Under the pieces are notes generated by a model. That model did not search any database and had not been told where the DNA came from. It saw only the letters and a list, made by a program, of their open reading frames with translations. 64,000 bases of DNA, taken from the NCBI RefSeq assembly GCF_029784165.1, contig NC_073696.1, positions 24,975,858-25,039,857 of the forward strand. Direction: 5' to 3'. Position 1 is the first letter of the stretch. Every line of letters starts with the position of its first letter. Made by a program: the position numbers and the translations under genes. This document shows, piece after piece, positions 1-10,633 of the stretch. Origin of the DNA: Wyeomyia smithii (lineage: Eukaryota > Arthropoda > Insecta > Diptera > Culicidae).

Positions 1-2740
1 TGGCAACACTTGTAAATTGTGAATAATTATTATTTGTCATTCTGTGCACGCGCTTTTTTCTCAAGCGACGAGAGAAATTTCTCTCTCGCTCGTAGAATTT
101 CCATGTACGTGCGAGAAGACTAGACACGTCACATACAATTTGCAAGTTGCTGTTTCGCTTCTCTTTCGGTTCGGATTGCGACACGCACCAGAGTTGTTAG
201 TCTCACTCACACTGTCGGTGCGTGCTTGCTGCTATTCAGAGGAATGCATGAAGAAGAAAAAGTATCTCGAAAGCGTGTGTGCAAAAGACTTGAAAAGCGT
301 AGCATATGACTCGTCCTCAAGCAGAAAGGAGGAGGAAGGTTTTGCTTCTCGCTCACTCGCAATGCTGCTTGATACCAGTTGAAACTGTTTAGGTGTAGTA
401 GTTTGGAGCTGCCAAATACATTGGAGAATCGCTAGAGCATTAATTGCGTTATGCCCAACACGCAATCATTGTACTGGTTCCGAATTACATAAACAATTGC
501 GCTAAAAACGCACAATTTTGTACTGGTTTCGCACCGTCCAACTTTGCGTGTAGAATAATCATCAATAACCATTCTAATATCCCCAAACTACGGTAAATGA
601 GGGCGTGGCCAGCAATGGTGACTCTTCATCTCTATCAGATCCCGGGTCACCTCTCCACTCTCTTTTAACTTCTGTTTAACAATTGCCTCTGTAATAACAG
701 CTTTCCAAATCAGGCCAAAACATAACAAGTCTAGTGTGAGCTTTCATAGAGCTTTCTGACAGCTCAGTCACGCACACTAAATTCGTGTTGTTTGCCTCAT
801 AATTGACTCTTGCTTTACTATACCGGGGTTGAACAAATAGAAAAATATATTTGTTTGCCTCATTTCAGGCTTTGTTTTGCTCATCTTCATCTTAAAAAGA
901 AAAAGTTTTCTTCCCTCTCAACAACTGCGAGCTTACATTCAATGTGCATCACGCCATCTGCTGTAGAGAGAGCGCAGAGTAATAGTTTCTCTGACGAAAA
1001 AACGCTCCTAATTTGACAGAGCAAAAATCCAGTGAAACTCTTGTAAATTGCTCATCCGCGGACGCAAGAAAAATGAAATAAATTGCTCGGCGACCAACTG
1101 AGCATTGCGTTACCGTTCTGATCGCTCTGGGGTGCGACAAAAACAGTATAAAATCGAACTTTCTGCAGAATACGCACCCATGGTGAGTTGTGAATCTTCC
1201 TATACTATTAAATTCGAAAACGGTTAGGATGTGGCTTCAATGTGAACCTAAATGTTTTGATATTTGGCCAACTTCTCTTCTAGTAAAGGAGAAGCTAACG
1301 AAAACTACTCCCTCTTAAACTGAGAGAGCAAATAAATGAAAAGGAACTCTGCGACTGAAATACTCTACGCCTAAATGTGGATAATTACTCACTCTGTGTG
1401 AGAGAGAGTCTACTGCTCCAAGGGGTTTGGCAGGTAAAAAAGGAAATTTGGGCAAAAATCAAGAACGGAAAAGGCCTGCCTCATTCTCGATCCGACTTAC
1501 ATAGTGTAAAGTGCACCAATACATGCACGATTGGAGAGGTCTATGTAGGTACGCAAGAAGACATTTTTCAGGCACGTCTGCTTGCACATTCTGAAATTCA
1601 TAGTCTATTTGTCACAAAAACCTGAAACCTTGTCCGCAACTACCAAAAAAACCTTGCCAGGTCATAAACTTTCTTGCAAATTTATCAGTAAAAAGTTGCT
1701 TGGACTTGCTAGGGACATCACTTCACCTGGTGGCTCTATAGAACATTTGTCCGAAAAACTGTTTATGTTCCGTGGGTGAGGATGCATTCTTCGTACTTTA
1801 TAAGAACCTCATTGTACATTTTTCTAGCCTCCTTTGGGTACTTTTCTTCAGTGTTTCTCTTGCCAGCTTAATAGCCCCAAAGATCGAAGTCTTTCTCACA
1901 GACGAATCCTTCTAACGGTGCTTTGAATTTTTTTTACGATAGAGAGTGAGTCGATAATTATTGCAATACTTTAGATTGGTTGGTAAGTCGGCTATAGTTA
2001 ACGAAACAAAATCAAATTTTTACGGTAGTTTAGTATGTATGCTTACTTCAGTTTACATGCATCGGTTAAGTTTTTGAATGTACTTTGGATAAATGCTGGA
2101 CATATTTTATTGATGCCCCCTATGTGCATAGTAGCAGTTCTGTGGGTTCATGTCTTTCGGCACAAAAACCTTGTAATTCGTGTAAAGTTTGTGAGCACGC
2201 GTTATGCTGGCTTTCATCCCGATTTGGGAAATTCGGCACCGTGTACAATCGTTTTTAGCCTTCTGAGCGAAACTTTTCTAAACATCAGGTTTAATGACCA
2301 TGTCCCACGTCGAAATTTTCGGATCCCGTATGAAACGAACGCTGACCCTCGTTTTTCGCGCGTTATTACCGGTTCCTGTCCAGCTCCTTGTTTAAAGTCC
2401 ACTACCAATCATTGCCTGATTCTTTCAAGACCTTTTAAATGGTTGAATAATGTATACATATTTTCCCAAGTCACGATGCGATAACCCAGGATTTTTCATG
2501 TGGGTGAGCAAAATTCTTTCGCGAACGGTTCACTTATTTTCTGCTAAGTATCTCGACCGGGATTTTACTGACGACTGTAAAACTTAGCGGATGTATAAAC
2601 AACACTCTGAAGAGCAACTGGGCAATTTCGTTCAAGTAGAAAAAAAGCTACGCAAGTTTAATTCTTACTTTGAAGTTAGGAACCCACTCTACTAAACTGG
2701 TGAACATTTACAAACTTAAATTTTTTTACTGATTTCTGGA
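1..2740. other. AT-rich non-coding sequence, left end of dac intron
   Basis: I see no recognisable exon, RNA gene or bounded transposon here. Given the dac exons to the right on the minus strand, this should be intron 3' of the 4717-5100 exon, or downstream sequence if the gene ends differently. The longest frame is a 149-codon plus-strand ORF at 2035-2484 with no recognisable domain and no codon bias that stands out. I searched the minus strand for a dac terminal exon continuing the FWQNYS region and found none. Confidence 0.5.
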
Positions 2741-4560
2741 CTCGTTCTAAATCATAAGCAATCCTCTCCTGCACACAACCAACAGGTCCACCGGAAACCG
2801 ACATCATAAATAAAACCCAATCATCTGCTGGAAAAACGACCCTATTTCACAGCAGGCCGCAACTTTTCTTCGTAATTTTATTAGTTCCGGTCGGGCGGCG
2901 GCTCTCACCCGCCCCCTCACCCGTCCCACTCTAATTTCATCGATATCAAAAAGACATTCCGAGCTGCGTAAATATCGCATCGACTTTCGTGCACAACTGT
3001 GACGACCCAATTTTCCTCTCCACCAGCAATTGTTACAACCGAAACCACTTGGCGACAACAGTCAGCAACAACAACAAGAGCAAACCATGTTGTGTATGCA
3101 AATTTCATCGCCTGCTACGGCCGGCGGTGGTGGCAAACTTTTCAGCAAATCGCGTTATCAGCGCTATTGAAAACCGCTGAAGCTTGCTATTATTTGCTGG
3201 CTTTGCACTCAATACCGGCACCGTTTTCCAGTTCCATATGCACCCTCCTCCACCCTCCTGACGGTTTTATTTTTTTTTCTGTCACTTCTCGCAGGACGAG
3301 GTGGAAGAGAAAAGAAACGCCAAGCAGCAGCAGCAGTGGAATAAAACAAATGATGACAATAATGATGTCAATCGTAACGTAACGAAGTTAGATCCATTTT
3401 CATAATCATTTTGCAATTTTACATCAATCCATTTTATTTCCGCTTTTCTTCCGTGTGTCTCTTGGGTAATTTGCCCCCCTTCCCTCGTGGCTCGTTTGCC
3501 AAATCGTACAAGCAAAGCCAACCAGCGAAAAAAGAAATGAAAAACAACAGGCCTACTACGCGGACGGCTTTTCGCTACATTTACGTCGCAATGTCGATAC
3601 AAATGAGCACTTTCTGCAACACAAATTTGAATATATATTAAAAGTGAGGAAAGCGAAATTTCTTTTCTGTTGTGTGCCCTGTGGAAAAATGTAAAGTGAT
3701 GCCTTTTCTTATAACTTCCTCGCCACCTTCCTCGTGACTCCCATGCAATGTGATAAGGTTTAAGTATTGTGGAAAAAAGAAGCCCGGCACCCAAAGACCC
3801 CAGTTCGAGTGCGGGATAAGCAAGGAGAGCCGTTTTTATTCGGCTTGTTCCTATATTTGTATTAAATGTTTTTTCATAAGCATAATCCAATTTATTCATT
3901 TTTGTGCCTTCCAGTTTTTTTCGAATGTGGGACTGGGAATGCTTGTACCGTTCATCATCAAGTGACTGAGAGGACTACTGACTGCTGTTGTTGTCTGTTG
4001 CTTTTATTATTACAACGGTGATCGAAAGCAAAGGGGGTGGCAGACTTTTTCCGCCTGTTCGTCCCCTGCGGGTGTGTATTTTTTTCTCAATACCGCCACG
4101 GTAAAGCGACAAAAAAAAACTCCGTCCAGTAAGAACGTGAGAGTGAAAAGCCGTTCGACGAGCGGCGGCACTCTTCACGCACCCGACGGGCACCCTAAGT
4201 ACGGTCGCGGTCGGTACTTTTCTTCACGACGGTGAAAATCCGCCTTAAGAATGCCGAAAATCGCATGCGGTTGCTGCGACGCGGCTGTCTGCATGCATGC
4301 CACAGGGCCTTCTTTCGCGAAGCATTCAGAACCAACAAAGCAAACAGAGATATTATAAAAAGTTACTTTTCTCCCCCTTCTTTGCTTCGGTGATGCCTTG
4401 ATGCTTGCCGTAAGGGGGTTGGTGGGAACATGGAATGCTAAAAATTTGTGCTATTATGAAAAACTGCGTACACCCCAGCCTTCCTCGGCCGGGGAAGGCT
4501 TCTAGGCCATGATATGCCAAGTGAGACATCATAAACACGGCAAGAATGAACAAAGTTGAT
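2741..4560. other. GC-richer single-copy island, possible regulatory or untranslated sequence
   Basis: Base composition rises against the flanks and I see no terminal repeats, tandem arrays or transposase/RT remnants. A 205-codon minus-strand ORF at 3282-3899 is the longest unexplained frame, but its protein is of no recognisable family, is rich in Ser, Cys and Phe runs, and has no clear splice context. The stretch lies just downstream of the last visible dac exon in gene orientation. It could be conserved intronic regulatory DNA or, less likely, alternative 3' untranslated sequence. Confidence 0.35.
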
Positions 4561-4716
4561 TCAATTTCACGCTACGACTCGAGGTGGAGCCATTTCGCAA
4601 GTGTAGGGTTTTTTAACTGTCACTTGGAGGTTTTCGCAGAAAATATCAGGTTTTATCACCAGACTTTTTAGTGGATTTTAATTTTAGGTTTTTCTCATAA
4701 ACAACACTCAACTTAC

Positions 4717-5100
4717 CGGAATAATTCTGCCAGAATGCTCCGGTGGCCATGATGTCCAACCCCGGATAGTTCCACGCTTTCCCCTCGGGGATGTGCGGCT
4801 GCGGGGGCGAAACGCCCTGACTCACACCAGCCCGCGATATAATCGGACTGCCCTCCTTGGAGAACCGTTCGACCGAGGATCCTCTGTCGCGATCCCGGTC
4901 CCGTTCGTGCTCTCGACTCCGCTCCCGGTCCAGCTCCCGTTCCCGCAGCCGATCGGAATCGCTTCGATCCCGATCGTCGCGACCCTTGTCACGGTGCTTT
5001 TCCCGTTCGCGTTCCGCTTCCCGTTCTTTTTCGCGCTCCCGCTCGGCTTCACGTTCCCGTTCTCGCTCCTTCTCGCGCTGCTGGTCGTTGTTAATGTTTT
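4717..5100 (-). CDS. dac: dachshund exon: Arg/Glu/Asp-repeat region and FWQNYS motif
   Basis: This is the last resolved dac exon (384 nt). It enters after acceptor TTTCTCCCCAG and leaves at donor G|GTAAGT (4711-4716). The frame opens ENINNDQQRE, runs through about 60 residues of RE/RD repeats (a charged, likely helical stretch), then a Ser/Pro segment (SPPQPH), and ends NYPGLDIMATGAFWQNYS. I recall similar NYPG and FWQNYS motifs in insect Dac C-termini. Phase matches the 5162-5308 exon across a 61-nt intron. If the 4716 donor is not used, the frame stays open for about 23 more codons to a stop near 4646, so intron retention would give a short alternative C-terminus. The normal next exon was not found and is probably beyond position 1. 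Confidence 0.88.
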
Positions 5101-5161
5101 CTGGGGAGAAATCACGTTTCAACGGATTTGTGACACCACGCGACAACGAGCCCGAACTTAC

Positions 5162-5308
5162 CTGCGATAATCCGTAATGCTTCCGCCGGAGCTCCCGAAG
5201 CCTTGATAATCTCTTCCAGCTGAGTGCGCCGCTTCCGCTCGGCATCTAGTCGTTCCTTCAGCTGCACCCGCAACCGGCGCTCCTTCTTGAAACGCTTTTG
5301 GTAGAGTC
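5162..5308 (-). CDS. dac: dachshund exon: C-terminal half of the DD2 coiled coil
   Basis: This 147-nt exon lies between acceptor CGATCAG and donor G|GTAAGT. It encodes GLYQKRFKKERRLRVQLKER followed by LDAERKRRTQLEEIIKASGAPAEALRIIA. The Lys/Arg-rich heptads are the second half of DD2, the Dachshund C-terminal coiled coil used for protein contacts; vertebrate DACH proteins carry the same YQKRLKKE-type motif. Phase 1 at both ends joins the preceding DD2 exon (5662-5745) and the following RE-repeat exon. Unspliced read-through changes frame and stops within about 20 codons, so splicing of the 61-nt intron is required for the long product. Confidence 0.93.
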
Positions 5309-5661
5309 CTGATCGAAAAGAAAATATTTCTCTGAAGATTATCGCTAACTCAAAACTTAATCACGTTTCCAAAATTAACAATTTCATTGTGATTTATGCA
5401 GCCAAATCGTTGACGAATTTCATCAATCATTCCGAAATAGTCTGTTTCCCCTGTTCCGTTGTGTTCGAAGCTACATTTCGAACAATAATAAACCACCACC
5501 GGTTGGTTATCTTCATTTCTGATGCTTTCTTCAAAGTATAATTTACTAATCCAATTTAAAATATATTTATTTATACAGCACACAAATTCCCTTGCGCTTC
5601 GGTGCAAGGTTCGATTCAGAACCAAAGCAAAATGAGAAATTTACGAGGGACGCAAGCTTAC

Positions 5662-5745
5662 CTCGAAGTCGCTTTTCATCGGCCAACTGACGTTCCAGCG
5701 AATCTTTGACTTCGCGCTCACGGATCACGTCCATCTTAAGCTCGG
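5662..5745 (-). CDS. dac: dachshund exon: central DD2 coiled coil
   Basis: An 84-nt micro-exon between acceptor TTGCACAG and donor G|GTAAGC. With the flanking split codons it encodes AELKMDVIREREVKDSLERQ then LADEKRLR. It is the most recognisable DD2 core (vertebrate DACH has a closely similar ELKMDFLRERE-type segment) and the strongest single evidence for the gene's identity. It is separated from the first part of DD2 by an 18.6-kb intron and from the last part by a 353-nt intron. Phase is 1 on both sides, so skipping this exon would keep the frame and delete 28 residues of coiled coil. Confidence 0.95.
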
Positions 5746-6474
5746 CTGTGCAATTGAAAAAGAAAAGAAAAAGCAAAACAAAAAGAATTGATTAAACATT
5801 GAAACTTTTCCGATTCTCGTTTAGAATTCCCCCTTAATTTGTGTTCAATTCATTAACCATTATTACTTCTAGAAACTATCGTAGATTCAGTGATAATCGG
5901 TGGCATTTAACTGCCCAAATGGGTATAATATTCTCTTAACTCATGCAAAGTAAAACAATCTAGACTCTATCTTTGCTCTCCACCAGTTCAACCGTCGATG
6001 CAAAGTGCATGCTTTATGCAAACGTAGCCCTGTTCGCGTACCCAGTCAAGTAGGCTGGGTGCGCACGTGGAATTTTGACAGCTCCATTCGCGGCGGTGTT
6101 ATTCATAACATGTAGACAATGTTCTGCACCAGTCAAGCTCTTTTCAAGCAAAAATGTAACTCTTTTCGTTGTTATATTTCAAGTAGTTGTTTGACAGCAA
6201 ATGTTAGAAGTGAATTGTGGACAGTTTGTGAAATATAAATTCGTGTTCTAGTGAGAAAAGGAAATCCACGTAAAACCCGTTAGTGAAAATCGGGTACCGT
6301 CGAAATTGATCAGAGATGAATTGATTTAAACCTGAAACATCCTTATTTCATTTTCCTAAGGTAACTTCGGTTGATGATTTTTAATTTAAAAATTATCATC
6401 TGCCATGTGTGTGCAGATCTTATGAGTAATCAATTTCATTCCGATTTGGAGTAAAATTGATCACTTTACATTTT

Positions 6475-6660
6475 GAGCAAACCTCAGATACATATATGAT
6501 AAAATGTCAACTCATGTTAGACACATTTCAATATAATTTTAATATATTTCCAACACAATTTTAAACACTTGTTTCGACATATTTGTAACACGTTTTTACA
6601 AAATTATTCTTAGATTTTGACACATTTATACACTGCATGTTGATAAGTTAACTAATTGTT
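6475..6660. repeat. degenerate minisatellite, TGTCAAAAATG-type, inverted orientation
   Basis: The plus strand shows loosely repeated blocks such as gttagacacattt, ttaaacactt, gacatatttgtaacacg and ttttgacacattta. They are reverse-complement versions of the TGTCAAAAATGTG words that fill 15660-15960, 19640-20010 and 22795-23620. The units are 10-14 nt and heavily diverged. Confidence 0.4.
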
Positions 6661-6765
6661 TGCAGGCTTTGATCATCGTGTAATTTATTTTGTTAAAACT
6701 GGTTTTTTCTCCCATAGATGAGCTTTAAGCCGCGTTTTCAAATAAAGTATAAGCGACACCCAGCG

Positions 6766-7110
6766 GCGAGCGTGCTGCAGCAGTATTGCTAGTGAAATTC
6801 GATGGTGAGCCGTTCGTCAGACATTCAATCAGTTTGAATAATTGGTAAATATTTTTTTCTACAAGCATCGTAGCGCCTTAGTTTTACCAGGAAAATTTCC
6901 TACAAATATCATGTATCCATATATTTGTAGGAGACAACTGGACATTTATAGAGAATAAGTTGTGAAAAAGTGGATTTTCTCATATAAAATCGTATGGAAA
7001 CTTTAAAAATCGGGCGCAAAAATATAGTTCCACCGATCGATCTGAAAAGTTACACAGTTGTTATAGGACCCATAAGGAACACGAAAAGTGCATGGGAGGG
7101 AAAAAATAAC
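6766..7110. repeat. dispersed repeat, homologous to 56690-57030
   Basis: This segment shares long collinear similarity with 56690-57030. Shared landmarks, in order: gagccgttcg-type block, tttttctacaagcat, aaatatcatgta, tatatttgtaggag, catataaaatcgta, and the exact run agttccaccgatcgatctga. The second copy is one arm and flank of a foldback element, so this is probably a partial copy of the same family without its left arm. Confidence 0.55.
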
Positions 7111-7140
7111 ACCATCGCGTTTTTTCCCATATAACCGTGT

Positions 7141-7305
7141 CCCAGTCTAATGTTACATATTACATAATATTACACATTTTACATTTTTCGTGTTACATTA
7201 CGTATAACATGTTGCATATCACGTGTGAGATGTACAGAACAAGTGACATATCACTTATCACATGTAATATGCTACATGTTACGTGTTATATGAAAGTATT
7301 ACACC
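7141..7305. repeat. degenerate TRTTACAT minisatellite
   Basis: About 165 bp in which tgttacat, tattacat, tgttgcat and cacatgtaat recur at roughly 8-13 nt intervals. It is imperfect and gives rise to a spurious 88-codon ORF. No other function is suggested. Confidence 0.5.
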
Positions 7306-8125
7306 GATTCATGTACATAAACCACTCTGTTCCGAAACAGAATGGCCATTCTAAAGATGTGTGTTGTCTTATGTTTTATTTTTTTTTATTTGATTGCATC
7401 TGAAAATTGCATCGAAGCAAGAGGAGCAACGCAACAAAGTTTTGCTCGTGCATCGCTGAAGTCCGATATACTCGCACGCTAAGTTGGCGAAATTATTGAA
7501 TGTGATCAAATCAATTGTCGCCAACGTAATAAAAGTGTTTGGAGAACGTTTGTCGACTGCCAGGAAGACAGGATCGGGGAAAAATCGAAATCCAAAGACC
7601 ACAAAAACTATGAAAAGAGTGGCCAGCAGTTTCAAGTGAAATTCCAACCTTTTCGTCTGAGATATCGCAAGTAAGCGGGAATTGTCGTCCACAACTGTGG
7701 ATCGAGTTTAAAAACGAGCCAGACCTTCGACTTACAAAAAGGTGGGGACTCCAATGCTCTACACACTTGACATTATTTTGCTTTGTGAATTTGCTTAGAA
7801 TTTTGATACTTGGTTTTAAAACAAAATGGCGTTGAAAAAAAAAATAATAATTTTTAATTTCTCAAAAATTCAAAATGGCGCCATTGGGAAACTTATTTTT
7901 GCATCAAAAAATTGAAAAAATCATGCAAGACACCCAAGCAGGAGGAAAAGTAGAAGATTACGAGCTATCATTAATTAACACACAACACAGTGAGCAAGAG
8001 GGTGGAAAACTAAAATTATCACGTCCTTAATTGTTACTTGCCAAAGTCATTGGTTTCAGTTTCATCACCGCTTTAATATTGTTTGGTCTCATTGTAACAA
8101 GAATGAGGAAACTTGCAAAAGTATA

Positions 8126-8312
8126 GATGATGCATATGAAGCACATGCAACTACACGAGTTTTGCAAGTTTCATCATTCTCGCTCCTACGTTTACAAAGC
8201 TGGTCGTTTTCATTGCTTTAGAGAATAAAAACGACCAGCTTCGTAAATGTAGAAGCGAGAATGTAAGAGCTTGCAAAAACTGTATAGTTGTATGTGTTTC
8301 ATATGCATCATC
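8126..8312. repeat. foldback (hairpin) element, ~187 bp
   Basis: Two arms of about 85-90 bp face each other around a short centre near 8215. Paired landmarks are gatgatgcatatga / catatgcatcatc, gcaactaca / tgtagttgt-type, cattctcgctcctacgttta / taaatgtagaagcgagaatg and aaagctggtcgttttcattg / aataaaaacgaccagctt. Pairing is imperfect but continuous. No clear target duplication was found at the ends. It may be a miniature inverted-repeat transposon or a short foldback. Confidence 0.65.
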
Positions 8313-8547
8313 TCTCGGAAGATATTTGAGAACTGCTGCTGATACTTCTGTTTCAGAAGTCCGAGCCGCATGTCTGTGCTGCTTGCATGCATAATAATGA
8401 GACCATCTCTTCCACGAGAACAGTTGGATGATTGATGATAAAATACAGGAATTCAATTATGCATGAACCATAAACAAATGTGTCACAAGAAACGCGAGAA
8501 ATTTAAAAGTGGACCCTTACGAAAAAACGTAGGCTCACGTCAAAAGT

Positions 8548-8640
8548 AAAAGCCCGCCTAGTCACCAAATCCCATCGAGAAACTGTGGCAGATCGTAGAG
8601 AAGTCGATTGATACTATGCTCTTTTGAAAAAAGCTGGTCC
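8548..8640 (+). pseudogene. possible Tc1/IS630-type transposase relic
   Basis: One frame reads SPNPIEKLWQIVEKSIDTML before a stop. NPIE-x-LW is the conserved block next to the last catalytic acidic residue in Tc1/IS630-family transposases. Stops lie on both sides and nothing upstream is recognisable. It ends shortly before the TA-flanked element at 8772, which could be a derivative of the same family. The match is a single short motif. Confidence 0.35.
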
Positions 8641-8771
8641 ATTCTATGCCGGAACGGGAAGGAAGACATCGGAAACCAAAGCTATACGACGAAATATTAG
8701 CACGGAAAAGTTGATAAAGCTTTTTCTCGACAATAATGTTAAACCGATCTTTTTTGGCATTTTTAACTATA

Positions 8772-9270
8772 CAGTCAGGGTTTTTTTACGCGGTTTTTTT
8801 ATACGCGGATTTTTTACGAGGTTTTTTTTACGCGGAATTTTAAATTAACGCGGTTTTTTTTATGCGGATTTTTGAATTAACGCGGTTTTTTTTACGCGAT
8901 ACCGCGCTGATTCAAAAAATTTTTAGCGAATTTCGAATTAACGTGGGTTTGGAACCAAAAACGTTCAAGTGTTCATATAGTAAAAGACTTAGTCTAAAAA
9001 ATATTCTCCGCCCGCCGAAAGATCCGGAATGACCATCAAAGAGGACAATTTCAAATACTGGTTCTAGAGCGTCTCGGGTTTTTTCTAAAGCCCTTCTTGC
9101 TGGACTACTTTACGCGGATTTAAAAAAAAACGTGTTTTTTTACGCGGATTTTTGATTAACGCGGATTTTTTTAATTAGCGCGGTTTTTTTACGCGGATTT
9201 TCAAATTAACGCGGTTTTTACGCGGTTTTTTTACGAGGTACGTATCCCCCGCGTAAAAAATACCTGACTG
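8772..9270. mobile_element. TA-flanked MITE with ACGCGG subrepeats
   Basis: A 499-bp element bounded by TA dinucleotides (8770-8771 and 9271-9272). Terminal inverted repeats read CAGTCAGGGTTTTTTTACGC and, on the other strand, CAGTCAGGTATTTTTTACGC. The interior is filled with repeated acgcggttttttt / aattaacgcgg words. TA duplication plus CAGT-type termini fit a non-autonomous element of the Tc1/mariner superfamily (pogo-like). No coding capacity. Confidence 0.8.
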
Positions 9271-9278
9271 TATATTCT

Positions 9279-9317
9279 ATTAGGTGCGCAACTAAGTTCT
9301 CGTTGTTTATATTTCAA
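9279..9317 (+). mobile_element. 5' end of a mariner element, split from its body
   Basis: The sequence taggtgcgcaactaagttct resembles the terminal repeat and leader of mariner elements of the irritans type. The transposase relic of matching orientation starts at 10728. The intervening 9318-10633 is an inserted composite repeat, so 9279-9317 and 10634-11340 are two parts of one mariner. Confidence 0.5.
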
Positions 9318-10633
9318 CTAGCTGACCCGGTAAACATCGTCCCGCCTATTTTTGTGTTCAATTTAATAACTTTAAATATTCCAAATTCATAGATTTCTTG
9401 CGATTTGTTTATATCGTTTGAAGTTATTGGTTTTATCGGAATGACAACATCCTCGACTTTTGCCTTTAGTATATCACCTCTATTCCGGAAATACTCGAAT
9501 TGGGTGGTATTCAGTTATTTTTGTTGTTTTCCAGCAACTGAAAGTGGTCATCTTCTAATTCAAGAAGGTGTCCAGGGTCAATGCTTGGCTTCTATACATT
9601 ATTTCGATTACGGAAATATTCATATGCAGTAGTATTCGGCTGTTTCCCAGAAGTTGCCATCTTACAATTCAAAATGGTGTCTGAGGTCAATTTTTAGCTC
9701 CTTGCATCTGGTCAAAGAAACACTTATATAAGGTGGTATTTGGTCACTTTAGGCTGATTTTCAGAAACCGGAAGTCGCCATCCTGGATTTTAAAATGGCA
9801 TTTGGAGACAATTTCTGGCCCCTGAGCGTCATTCTGGTTTAAGAAACACCCATAATAGGTATTATTTGGTTATATTCGGCTGTTTTCCAGAAACCTGAAG
9901 TCCCCATCTTAGAATTTAGAATGGTGTCTGTGGTCATTCTAGCTCCTGTGTATCATTCTGGTATCGGAGCATCTCATATTGGATGGAAATCGGCCATTTT
10001 GACTGTTTTCCAGAAACCGGAAGTCGCCATCTTGGATTTCAAAATGGCATTTGGAGACAATTTCTGGCCTCTGAGCGTCATTCTGGTAAAATATACTCCC
10101 ATATTGGGTGATATTTGGTCATTTTCGGCAGTTTTCCAGTCACCGGAAGTCACCATCTTACAACTCAAAATGTTGTCTGAGGTCGATTTGTGACTTCAGT
10201 GCATCATAACAATTCCGGAAATACCCATATTTGGTATTATATGGTATTTGGTCATATCCCGTTGTTTTTCAGAAACCGGAAGTCGCCATCTTGGATTTCA
10301 AAATGATATTTGGAGACATTTTCCGGATAGAAACCGGAAGTTTTCATCTTAAATTTAACAATGGCGTCTAGAGTCAAAAAATTTTCTCGCTCTAAAAAAA
10401 CATCCACCTGCCAAATTTGGTTCCATTTGCTTGGTTAGTTTTCGAGATGTGCATGAATTTGTGTTTCATTTGGATGGAACCCCTCCCATCCAGAAGAGGG
10501 AGGAGTTTCGAACTGTCTTAGTCACCTTTCCCGGCCCCTAAAACCCCCATGTACATAATTTCACACCGATCGGTTCATTAGTTTCCAAGCCTATATGGAA
10601 AAGACAGACAGAGCTGCATTTTTATATGTTTAG
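9318..10633. mobile_element. composite repeat with CTAGCTGACCCGG head and 3' TTTTATATGTTTAGATA tail
   Basis: The element begins ctagctgacccggtaaacat, continues through a 124-bp tandem array (9530-10345), then a ~150-bp module (ttggttccatttgcttg ... tgtgtttcatttg), and ends in gacagacagagctgcatttt then tatatgtttagata. Related copies are at 44700-45583 and 57030-57886, with matching array pieces in reverse at 17430-17650 and 33475-33790. The head and tail resemble a repeat family widespread in insects whose transposition class I cannot fix from sequence alone. It has no ORF. Confidence 0.6.
9530..10345. repeat. 124-bp tandem array with alternating A/B units
   Basis: The word accggaagtcgccatctt recurs at 9767, 9891, 10015, 10139 and about 10272, that is at 124, 124, 124 and 133 bp, with weaker units before (9535, 9650) and after (10338). 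Units alternate: type A continues ggatttcaaaatggcatttg, type B continues tagaatttagaatggtgtct. This gives a higher-order period of about 248 bp. It lies inside the composite repeat. Confidence 0.75.

Noticed and set aside
2035..2484. 149-codon plus-strand ORF
   Set aside because: No family resemblance, no start context or neighbouring gene structure; the opposite strand is partly open as well.
3282..3899. 205-codon minus-strand ORF downstream of the dac exons
   Set aside because: No recognisable domain, no similarity to the expected Dac C-terminus, no supporting splice sites that keep the dac phase. It may be chance in a GC-richer stretch.
4857..5177. Plus-strand ORF encoding a long Arg/Ser-repeat (SR-protein-like) sequence
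   Set aside because: It is the reverse strand of the RE/RD-repeat dac exon 4717-5100; codons for RE/RD on one strand read as RS on the other. The minus strand has matching splice sites and a continuous Dac frame.
9530..10345. Possible CRISPR-like array because of regular repeats
   Set aside because: Units are adjacent and diverged over their whole 124 bp, with no conserved short repeat and variable spacer pattern; the host is a eukaryote.
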